Source: Dastarcus helophoroides
Lineage: Eukaryota; Arthropoda; Insecta; Coleoptera; Bothrideridae
DNA: 64,000 nt
Reading direction: 5' to 3'
Assembly: GCA_028583605.1 (NCBI GenBank)
Contig: CM053328.1
Span: 1,725,507-1,789,506 of the forward strand
Both the position numbers and the translations under genes were made by a program. The notes beneath the pieces are model-generated. The model worked only from the letters and a program-made list of their open reading frames with translations, was not told the origin of the DNA and ran no database searches. Positions 30,003-42,000 of this stretch are shown here, piece by piece. Each line of letters opens with the position of its first letter. Position 1 is the stretch's first letter.

Positions 30003-33000
30003 ATGGTTGAAAATTCCAACGTACGAGCACAAAATTTACTCAAAAACGAGCAAAACGTTGTAAAAGTTTATAAAAGACGATGGTATATACTTTTTTTGTA
30101 TATTTGCTACACCACAATGAATTCATTTCAATGGTTCGAATATTCAGTGATAACTACTATCATTATGCGTTACTATAATGTTAGTTCTGTTCAAGTTGAT
30201 GTAACTTCCATAATATATAGCGCGCTCTATATGCCTATGGTAATACCAGTTTCATATTTAATCGAAAAGAAGGTAAGAAGTAAATATTTTTTTAAAAGTT
30301 TAATTCACTAGCAAGGGGTAACCCCATTATGCCTTCAAAGCACTGCGAATCAGGATACATGGCGATGAAACGCCTTCTCAAACAAAGAAGGTTGTAATTT
30401 TTGGGGAAAATTCCTTTCGGTAACGCGTTCCATAGCTTGGAAGTTCTATAGAAAAAAGAGTCTCCGTAGACTGTGTCAAGCTGGAGCGCACAGGAATATG
30501 CTGTCTCCGACTGTCTAGTAAGCCTCTTTGGGGGGATCAATCCTATTAGTTCCTGCGAGCATCTTCCATGATAGTACTTGTAGAAAAGAGACAAGTCACA
30601 AACCATACGCCTGTGCTCTAGTGTTTCGAGAGAATCGGTCAAACTCTCGTCATCAATTAGGCGAATCGTTCTTCTTTGAATTGAATCCAAAAGAGCTAAA
30701 GTGGGCTGAACTCCAAACATGAGAACAGTATTTTAGTGTTTACCTAACTTGAGCTTTGTATAGTTTTATAGTTTTAATACGTCTCTGAAGTAAACCCCAA
30801 ATATCGTCATATTTTGAAGAAAGATGTAACTTTTAGGGACTTCGCTTTACAGGATTAGTATCAGCAATAGGTACGGCCTTAGGTACAGTCGTTAAAATAT
30901 TTTCAGTTAACAGAAACGCAATTTGGGTTACATATTTGGGACAAACCATTCTCTCTTCGATGCAAGTGTTCATTCTACCATTACCGCCAAGGATAGCTTC
31001 AGTATGGTTCCCCCCAAAAGAAGTATGATTGATCCTATACTAACTATAAACTTTGCAATGTAATTTTCGAGGTATCTTCAGTGTGTGGTTTGGGGGTATT
31101 TGGAATGCAACTGGGCCAAGCTCTCAGCTTCATTATACCATCGTTGGTGGTCAAAAATCACGAAAATGTGGAAGATATTGGGAAGGACCTTCGACTGTTA
31201 ATTTATTGTTCATCAGCTTTAGCTGTTACGATCGCTTTTTTAGTTATTATTTGTAAGTTTTTTTCCTAGAATGGACTGGTCCTTGGTTATTCTCAAAAAT
31301 TGTCATACAAATCTTGTTCACTTCCCTTGTGTCAGGGGGGGTAAGATTCGTATATCAATTTGTAACTTGGCCGCAAATCAAGTGCTTGATTGGTCTTAGT
31401 TTGATTGGCCTGTAATTGGAATTTTTGTTTTTTGGACACTCCATTTGATTTGTTGTTCAGTGGCGGCTCGCATATAGGCACTGCGGAACTGCAGCATCCC
31501 CAACTTCCATCTATCAATAACCTTTAATATGAGGTATTTTTTCTTTTGCTCTTTCTTCATATGTATTTGTACATTATACATATAACCCTTAAGGTTAATA
31601 TCAGTAGCAATGCCTAAATTTATGAAAAAAGATGCAAATGTAATATTTATATCGAATAAGGAACTGTGCGCTCCACAGTTTCAACGACGATGTATTTGAA
31701 TGTTGTACGTTTGCGCGCATAGAAAGCTTCATATGCTACTGCAAAGGTGAAAAAGCACTGCTCTTCCCGCAGTTAGGGATGTCGATCTGAGATCGATTAA
31801 TCGAAAAATCGATTTTTTCAAGTCTTAAGGTCGATTTTTTAGATCGATCTCAAATATAGTATCGATCTAATCAACGATTCAAAAATCCTAAGAATCGTAT
31901 CAATTTACCCTAGATGCCGGTCACTGTAAATTTAATGAGAATTTTTTTAAATTTGTTATGTAAGTGTATTTATGTGGTGATGTTATCTACTTCCATATAC
32001 TAGTAATAGCTGCATTAATAAGCCAACAGATGGCAGCATTAACATTTCTTTTAATTCATTATGTCGTTGATTAAGTAGAAAAGATAACAGGCAGTGTTGC
32101 CATATATTTGAAGGTAAAATTCCGTACATACGCGGTTAAAATTACCATATATTCACAAATATTACTCTACGTTATTTTATTACCTGTTACCGGTCTTAAA
32201 ATTTTTAATTTGGTGATTGAAAACGTTACACGCGTATTAATAAATACGCTACAAAACTTGAAAAAAGTTTATTTACTTTTTTTGAAGTAAAAATTACAAG
32301 ATCGCTGAAAGGACATCAATTTGAAAAAAATAATACGGAATGTTGACTTTTTCTCCTTTAAATCCCGAGATTAAAGTCAAAATTTCGATTTTAAGATCAA
32401 AATTTCGAAATAAAGGTCGAAATTTGGAGTTTAAAGTCGAAATTTCTAGAAAAAAGTAGAAATTTCAATTTTTAAATCGAAATTTAACGAATTGTTACCA
32501 AGGCGTAGAAAGGACAACGATTAAAAAAAATGTTATTTTAAAAAGTTCGACTCTTTTCTCAAACTTCGACTTTTATTACAAGTTTTGACCTTTTTCTCAA
32601 ATTTCGACTCTTTTCTCAAAATTTCGGCTTTTTCTGAACATTTCGACTTTTTTTCCGAAAATTTGAACTTTTTCGAAATGTTACAAAGACGCAGAAAGGA
32701 AATCGATTAAAAAAAATGCTATTTTCAGAAATTTCGACCTTTTTCCTCAAATTTCGAATTTAAGCTTGAAATTTCGACTTTTTCCTCGAAATTTCGACTT
32801 TTTCTTAAATTTCGACTTTTTTCTCAAATTTCGACTTTTTTTTCTCAAAATTTCGACTTTTTTCTTGAAATATTGACTTGTTTCTCAAATTTTGATTTTT
32901 TGTCGAAATTTCGAAATTTTTCTCGAAACTTCGTTTTTTGTTTCACAAATTTTGACTTTTTTCTCGAAATTTTGAACTTAATATCGAAATTTCGAAATTT

Positions 33001-36000
33001 TTCTCGAAATTTCGACTTTGAACTCACTTTTATCCTTAATATCGAAATTTCGCCTTTTTTTCTCGAAATTTCGCCATTTTTCCTCGAAATTTCAACTCTT
33101 TCCCTCGAAATCTAGACTTTCTTTCTCAAATTTTGACTTTTTTCTCGAAATATTTGGAAATTTCGACTTATTTCTCTCAAAGTTTTTCTCAAATTTCGAC
33201 TTTTCTCGAAATTTCGACATTTTTCTCGAAATTTCGACTTTAAACTCAACATTTCGACTTTTTTCCTTAAAATTTCGACATTTTTCTTAAACTTCGACTT
33301 TTTTCTCAAAATTCGAATTTTTTCTGGAAATTATTTGACTTTGTTTTGAAAATTTCAACTTTTTCGAAATGTGTCAAAGATGTAGAAAGGACATCGATTA
33401 AAAAAAATTTTATTTTTAAAAATTTGGATATTTTTTTCGCAACTTCGATTTTAAACTCGAATTTTCGCCTTTTTTCTCAAAATTTCGACTTTTTTCTCAA
33501 AATTTCGACTTTTTTTCTCAAAATTTCGACTTTTTTCTTAAATTTCGACTTTTTTTCTCAAAATTTCGACTTTTTTCTTGACATTTCGACCTTTTTCGCA
33601 AAATTTCGTTTTTTTTTCTCTCAAATTTCAACTTTTTTTTCGAAATTTTGACCTTAATATAGAAATTTCGACATTTTTTTGGAAATTTCGACTTTAAAGT
33701 GAAAATGTCGACTTTTTTTTTCGAAATTTCGACCTTTTTTCTCAAAATTTCGACTTTTTTCTCGAAATCTCCACTTTTTACCAAATTTCGATTTTTTTCT
33801 CGAAATTTCGACTTTTTTCTCAAATATTGACTTTTTTCTCGAAATTTCGACTTTTCAAAATTTCGACCTTTTTCTACAAATTTCGACTTTTTTCTCAAAT
33901 TTCGACTTTTTCGGAATTTCAACTTACCTCTTTCTCAAATTTCGACTCTTCTCGAAATTTCGAGCTTATAAGGTCGAAGTTTCGACTTTTTCTCAAATTT
34001 CGACCTTTTTTTCAAATTGCGACTTTTTTCTCGAAATTTTGATCTTAATCTCGGAATTTCGATTTAGAACTCGACTTTTTTCTCGAAATTTCAACTTTAA
34101 TCTCGAAATTTCTAAGGAAAAGACCAAAATTTGCTAATTAAAAATAGCAATTATTGGTCGCACCCTACTACCAACTGTCAAGATTGTTGGGAAAGAGGAG
34201 TGGTGGGATGTAACTGTCGTCTGCCTAATTTAACTACAGGGTGTGTTTATTATAGAGCTTCTTGTTCTCGAAATTTCGAGATAAAATTCGATATCAAAGT
34301 CGAAATTCCGAGATTAAAGTCGAAATTTCGAGATTAATCTCGGAATTCTAGGAAAAAAATAAAAATTTCAAGAAAAAAGTCGAATTTTCCAGAAAAAAGT
34401 CGAAATTTTAAGTTTAAAGTCGAAAAAAAGTGGCATGTCCAACGAAAAATGCTTTATGTTGTAAATATTTAATATTCAATTAAATATGTCTGTCAGTTGG
34501 GATTAGTATTAATTTAATAAATCTACTTAGGAAAAAAGTTTTATGTAATTATTTCAGAAAAAATAAAAACCTTTGAGGACAATTTGTTTTTGCAAAAATG
34601 AATTATTTTATAAAAAATAATTCATTTTTATTTTTAAACTCATATTAATAGATAACGATAAATAATGAAATGATAATTTCCTACCTTAAGTCGTGCAATA
34701 ATCTTCTAAATTAAAGATTAAATCAATGAATTTTGTTTTAAAAAAATTATTTTTCCATTCTGTCTTTATACTCAAATTTCAACCTTTTGTCGAATACCTA
34801 AATATGAAATGTCGATTTTATCATTAAATTTCAATAAAAATGTTGAAAATAAATTTGGAGATTTTTTTTCAATTTTAATCGTGAGATTCATGAGTTTTTG
34901 ACTGTATTTTTTGTAACATTGAATTTTCTTGCAGTTGCGATGCCCAGTTTATTTTACTTTGATAAAAAATAAATGCAATCTCGAGAAATTAGTGTGTTTA
35001 AAGTTAACGGATATATAGCCAATTTCAAAACTGCTATTTTAGAATTAAGAAATTCAAAGTACTGTTAGAATCCTTCAAAAACACTCATGGCAGAAGCTAA
35101 AAAAGTGTATGACAGTATAATTGTTAATATATTGGACAGATATTCTTCCACTAATCATTTAGTGGATGCTAAATTTTTCGACAAGGCACGCTTCTCTGCT
35201 TTTAAGAATGAACATCCCACAGAAGGAATAGTACTGACCACTGATGCATACCCCATAATTGACAAAGAAAAACTTTCAACTGAACTAAAAGTATTTTATT
35301 CTAGGTCTGATATTCATAATTATTGTAAATTAATTGATCTGTTGAAATTTATCTTGGAAAATAATCTAAATGATGTTTTTAGTGAAATTACAAAATTAAT
35401 TAAAATCCTTTTGACAATTCCTATGACTACTTCAGAGGCAGAACGCTGCTTTTCAACATTGAAAAGGATCAACACTTTTCTAAGAAGCACTATGAAATCA
35501 GAAAGGCTAAATGCCCTTGCAGTACTTTCGATTAAAGATTTCTTTAGTTTAAATAAATAATTAAAACAAGAATAGATTTTACGTTTAAATGAAAGTTTGA
35601 ACTGTAACTATTTAATATGTAAAAAATATTGATTTTGTTATTTTAGGATTTTATCAAGTTTTCAACAAAAAAATTCTTTCTAGACATAATTATTTTTTTA
35701 GAATAATTTTAAAATAGACTCAAAATTTTCTGGAGCAGCACCCCCATTAATTTTAGTCACGAGCCGCCACTGTTGTTGTTACTGATAAAAATAGCAAGTT
35801 ACTAATTAAAAAATTTAAATAAAAAACTTGTCCTCTGAAAGCAACGTCTAAGAGCAACCTTTGTTGTGTTTTTTATTCTTTCTTGGTTTCAGGGTTGAAA
35901 TACAGAATTTGTCCCTTGAAACCAAAAAAGATTAAAAAAAACACAACAAAGTTTGCTCGAACGCGTTTCGACAGCCAAGCTGTCATCTTCAGAGCGGTTT

Positions 36001-39000
36001 CAGGGGACAAATTTTCTATTTGTATTAGTAGTTTGTATTCAGTTTTTGAAGACAAGGACAAGTCCGTTCCACCAAAAGTTACTAATTAAAAATCAACGTT
36101 AAACATTTCAGATTTTCCGGCGCGACCAGATTCTGCGCCCAGCAGAGCGCAATACGATAAACAAGTTAGGAAAGCGAACAAAGTGGGAACCAAATTTGAC
36201 GAAAGCTTGAAAAAGTTATTTAAGGATAAAGCATTTTGTATTCAAACTGTTGCATATGGGATAAACGTTGCAGTTTTTGTAGCTGTTTCTACCCTCTTAG
36301 AACAGTTCGTTACTGCGAGATTTCCCGTAAGAAGCAAAAATAATCTGTTTTCGAAATAACTTTGAAATCTGTTCATGCAGACGTCCGATGAGTCTGGCCG
36401 GATTGGGTTATTGATGTTGATTTGGGCAATTATTGGTTGTCTTTTATTTGGTTACCTTTTGGATAAAACTCGTAAATACAAGTAATAACTAGTTGAAATG
36501 TTTAGTATCTAGTATCTAATATCTAATTTTAGAGAAATCACGTTTTTGACATATTTGTTGTCTTCCGTTAGTTGCGCAGGGCTCACCTTTGCCCTTCAAT
36601 GGGGACCTATGCTTTCCATATACATTACAACAGCTCCATTTGGGTAAGTATGTCTCAGAGACTTAGATATTTATAAAAAATTGGGTAAATAAGTATCGAA
36701 GAAAGGTGATAAGACCGGCCACATACTCACAAGATCGTGGTTAGGTTTCCAAATCAGAAATTGGACGACCAAGGAAGGAACCAAGCCACAAATCCTTAAA
36801 TAATAAATGTTTAACTGAAGTCATAATCTTTCCTGAAAAAACGAGTCAAGCCTCATTTTAAATCTAGCTATTAAGCTATTCGAAAATTTCCTCGAAATTT
36901 CGAATTTTCCCGAAACTTTAAATTTCCTCAAAATTTGGAATTTCCTCGAAATTTCAACCTTTTTGTCGTAATATGATTTTTTCGTATTTCGTTTTTGTTT
37001 TTGAAAATTCTTGGAAATTTTCATAATTTTCTTCAAACCAGTCTTTTTTAAAATGTTTAAAAATCCGATCTTTTGTTTTATGCTGAAATATGTACCTTTT
37101 TTCTCGAGTGTCGTATTTTTTTTATTCTTGTTTTATTGGCATATCTTATAGATTTCCCCAAGCAGCGATTGCTGCTTGCTTTGTTTGTCAGTCGCTGTTT
37201 GTGACCCAAAGCTTAAAACTAACGATTTAAACGAAGTAAAACTAAATAACTAAATCTAAAAATAGTTTTAAGTGCTTTTCAGCGTTGAGTCACAAAGAGC
37301 GGTTGATAAACCAAGATCTAATACAATCGCAGCTTGAGGCAATCTATAAGAAATCGCCAATCCTAAACGGAAGGTTCCTGAATTGTGAAAGGAGTAACTG
37401 GCGAAGAAAAAGCCAATAAAACATGAATGAAAGTAACATTACTTCGCAAAAAAGACAGAGAATATCATTCGTCATTTTATCAAAATTTAGATTTTCTTTA
37501 AAATTCATCTTTTTTTATTTCATTTCATTTATCTACTTTCTCAAGATTTTACTTTCTATGTGAAATTTCCATATTTTCTCAAAATTTCATCTTTTCCTTG
37601 AAATTCATTTTTTTTTTCGAAATTTCCACCATTTTTTTCCAAAATTCGCATTTTTGAATTTCGACTTTATTCACAAAATTCGAGATTCTTTTAATGGGAT
37701 TTCTGGAAAGTTTTGACTTTATTTGCAAAATTCGACCTTTCTTTAAAGTAAAATTTCTGGAAAACTTCGAGTTTTTTCTCAATTTTCAAGCTGTTCTTCG
37801 AATTTCGATTATTTTCTAGAAATTTGTTATTTTTTTAGAAATTCCATTATTTTTCTTGGAGCTGGATTTGTTTTTGAAAATTTCTACCTTTCTGGATAAC
37901 GAATTTTCAGAAATTTTGAAATGATTTCGTTTAAATTTGATTATTTTTCAAAATATTTATGTTTATCTCAAAATCAGATATTTAAGATTTTCGAAAATGG
38001 CGAATTTCTCTTGGAAATTCGTCTTTTTTTCGAAATGTCGACTATTTTTTAAAATGTCGACTATTTTTTTTACAAAATTCGCCTTTTTAAATTTCGACTT
38101 TATTCGCAAAATTCGACTTTTCTTTAAAATGAGATTTCTGAAAAACTTTGAGTTTTGTCTCAATTTTCAAGCTCTTCTTCGAATTTCGATTATTTTCTAG
38201 AAATTTCTTCTTTTTTGGAAATTCCGTTATTTTTCTTGGAGCTGGATTTTTTTTCTAAAAATTTTTACCTTCTAGATAACGAATTTTCAGAAATTTTGAA
38301 TGCTTTCTTTAAATTTGATTATTTTTCAAAATATTTATATTTATCTCAAAATCAGATATTCAAGATTTTCGAAAATGACGAATTTCTCTTCGAAATTCGT
38401 CTTTTTTTCGAAATGTCGACTATTTTTCGAAATGTCGACTATTTTTTTTTACAAAATTCGCCTTTTTAAATTTCGACTTTATTCGCAAAATTCGACTTTT
38501 CTTTAAAATAAAATTTCTGGAAAATTTCGAGTTTTTTCTCAATTTTCAAGCTCTTCTTCGAATTTCGATTATTTTCTAGAAATTTCTTCTTTTTTTGGAA
38601 ATTCCATTATGTTTCTTGGAGCTGGATTTTTTTTCTGAAAATTTCTACTTTCTGGATAACGAATTTTCAGAAATTTTGAATGATTTGTTTAAATTTGACT
38701 ATTTTTCAAAATTTTTATGTTTATCTCAAAATCAGATATATAAGATTTTCGAAAATGACGAATTTCTTTTTGAAATTCGTCTTTTCTTCAAAATGTCGGC
38801 TGTTTTTCGAAATGTCGACTATTTTTTTTTACAAAATTCGCCTTTTTAAATTTCGACTTTATTCGCAAAATTCGACCTTTCTTTAAAATAAAATTTCTGG
38901 AAAACTTCGAGTTTTTTCTCAATTTTCAAGCTCTTCTTCGAATTTCGATTATTTTCTAGAAATTTCTTCTTTTTTTGGAAATTCCATTATTTTTCTTGGA

Positions 39001-42000
39001 GCTGGATTTTTTTTCTGAAAATTTCTACCTTCTGGATAACGAATTTTCAGAAATTTTGAATGATTTGTTTAAATTTGAATGTTTTCTTTAAGTTTGCTTA
39101 TTTTTCAAAATTTTTATGTTTATCTCAAAATCAGATATTTAAGATTTTCGAAAATGACAAATTTTTCTTCGAAATTCGTCTTTTTTTCGAAGAGTCGTCT
39201 ATTTTTTGAAATGTCGACTATTTTTTTTACAAAATTCCCCTTTTCAAATTTCGACTTTATTCGCAAAATTCGACCTTTCTTTAAAATAACATTTCTGGAA
39301 AACTTCGAGTTTTTTCTCAATTTTCAAGCTCTTCTTCGAATTTCGATTATTTTCTAGAAATTTCTTCGTTCTTTAGAAATTCCGTTATTTTTCTTAGAGC
39401 TGGATTTTTTTTTCTGAAAATGTCTACCTTCTGGATAACGAATTTTTAGAAATTTTGAATGCTTTCTTTAAATTTGATTATTTTTCAATATATTTATGTT
39501 TATCTGAAAATCAGATATTTAATATTTTCGAAAATGACGAATTTCTCTTCGAAATTCGTCTTTTTTTCGAAATGTCGACTATTTTTCGAAATGTCTACTA
39601 TTTTTTTACAAAATTTGCTTTTGTAAATTTCGACTTTATTTGTAAAATTCGGTTTTTCTTTAAAATGAGATTTCTGGAAAACTTCGAGTTTTTTCTCAAT
39701 TTTCAAGCTCTTCTTCGAATTTCGATTATTTTTCAGAAATTTCTTCTTTTTTTTTGGAAATTCCATTATTTTTCTTGGAGGCTGGATTTTTTTCTGAAAA
39801 TTTCTACTTTCTGGATAACGAATTTTCAGAAATTTTGAATGATTTGTTTAAATTTGAATGTTTTCTTTAAGTTTGCTTATTTTTCAAAATTTTTATGTTT
39901 ATCTCAAAATCAAATATTCAAGATTTTCGAAAATGGCGAATTTCTCTTCGAAATTCGTCTTTTTTTGGAAATGTCGACTATTTTTCGAAATGTCGACTAT
40001 TTTTTTTCCAAAATTCGCCTTTTTAAATTTCGACTTTATTTGCAAAATTCGACCTTTCTTTAAAATAAAATTTCTGGAAAACTTCGAGTTTTTTCTCAAT
40101 TTTGAAGCTCTTCCTCGAATTTCGATTATTTTCTAGAAATTTCTTCTTTTTTTTGGAAATTCCGTTATTTTTCTTAGAGCTGGATTTTTTTCTGAAAATT
40201 TCTACTTTCTGGGTAAGGAATTTTCAGAAATTTTGAATGCTTTCTTTAAATTTAATTATGTTTCAAAATATTTATGTTTATCTCAAAATCAGATATTTAA
40301 GATTTTCGAAAATGACGAATTTCTCTTCAAAATTGGTTTTTTTTTCGACATTTCGACTATTTTCCGAAATGTCGACCATTTTTTTTACAAAATTCGTCTT
40401 TTTAAATTTCGACTTTATTCGCAAAATTCGACTTTTCTTTAAAATGAGATTTCTGAAAAACTTTGAGTTTTGTCTTAGTTTTCAAACTTTTCTTTGAATT
40501 TCTATTATATTCTAGACATTTCTTATTTTTTTGGAAATTCCGTTATTTTTCTTGGAGCTGGATTTTTTTCTGAAAATTTATACCTTCTGGATAACGAATT
40601 TTCAGAAATTTTGAATGCTTTCTTTAAATTTGATTATTTTTCAAGATATTTATGTTTACCACGATCATGCGATGTCGTCAAGTGAAACGGAGGTATCTTT
40701 ACAGCTCTGCTGTAAAAAGTGTAAAAACAAAGTTATCAATGGTGTAAAGTGCATTACTTGTGGGTCAGTTTTTCATCCTAGTTGTGCCAAAGCAATTAAC
40801 AAAATCAAGACTATAAGTAACAACCAGATTAATTGTTGCACTATCAGCAATGAATCAGAAACAGGTGATATCTTTCCTAGAGCTGAATCTAGTGGTTCCA
40901 TTGAAGCAGCACGCTTGCAAATTCTTTACTTACAAGAAATTATAAAACAGAAAGACATAGTAATACATGAATTACGTCAAAGTAATGATACATTAAAAGA
41001 ACACATCAAGTTAATCAATATAATTGAAAACATCAGCTCTACTAAAACTGAATTGCATCTGGACAAAAACGGTGAAGATAAAAACGCTGAAGAAAAACGT
41101 CCGATGAAGCCTTCATATGCGAATGCTGTAAAACAAACAACACAAGAAGCTATTATTTTAAAATCTAAGAATAATGAGTCAACAAACGAAATTAGGAAAC
41201 AGTTGCTGAATAAAATGAATCCTAAAGTATTTCACAAAGTATCGATACAAGATGGGCGAAAATTCCCTGGAATTGTGATAAAAGGAGACAACAAACAAGA
41301 AATGCGTGAATTACAGGACTTAATCACCGAATCCTGTGGCCAGAATTTAACGGCAGAAATTGCAAAGAAAATGCTACCACGCGTAAAAATTACAAATATT
41401 TCTAATGAAACTGAAATTGATGATAAATCACTAATAAAAAATATTATTTTACAAAACGATTTAGATGATGCGTTTGATAATTTTAAATTCTTAATTAAAT
41501 ATAAAAGCAAAACAATTTACAAACGTTTTTACATGATAGCGGAGGTGGATCCAAGAACTTTCGAATCGCTTATAAAAAGACAATTTTTATATATTGGACT
41601 AAACAAATGTAAATTAGAAGAAAATATTCAGGTTCTTCGTTGTTATAATTGCTCGAAATATGGCCATAAAGTTAGCGAATGTAAGACAGATGCAATTTGT
41701 GGTATCTGTGCACAAAAACATGAAACAAGAAATTGTCGATTAAAAGAAAATAAGGATTCAATACAATGGAGATGCGTTAATTGTGAGGAAAACAATAAAA
41801 AGTTTCAGGCGGAATTAAGCACCAATCACAGAGTATTTGATCATCAGTGTTGTACGTACCAAACTGTAAAAAAAGCCATAGGTAAGAAAATTACATACTC
41901 ATTATAGCCATTAACGTATAATATTTGTTGTTTAAATGTGCAAGGGTTATGGTGCCATAAACATGAAATTGAACAATTTCTTATAGACGTTAAACCTGTA

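Larger units (their letters stand above)
31458..35772. mobile_element. hAT-superfamily DNA transposon with intact ends and 8-bp target duplication
   Basis: Terminal inverted repeats cagtggcggctcg (31458-31470) and cgagccgccactg (35760-35772) are identical over 13 bp and loosely similar further in (gcagcatcccc versus ggggtgctgc). They are flanked by the perfect 8-bp duplication ttgttgtt (31450-31457 and 35773-35780), as expected for hAT integration. Inside are only the C-terminal part of a transposase (34975-35560), a repeat shared with 63.9 kb, and about 2 kb of satellite. It is non-autonomous and inserted in FLVCR intron 3. Confidence 0.93.

Noticed and set aside
30528..30722. + strand ORF, also 11646-11909 and 47779-48063
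   Set aside because: These are antisense shadows of the family-B reverse-transcriptase fragment on the - strand.
37470..40656. CRISPR-like array of regularly spaced repeats
   Set aside because: Regular spacing comes from a 380-bp eukaryotic tandem satellite with no variable spacers; there are no cas genes and the genome is animal.
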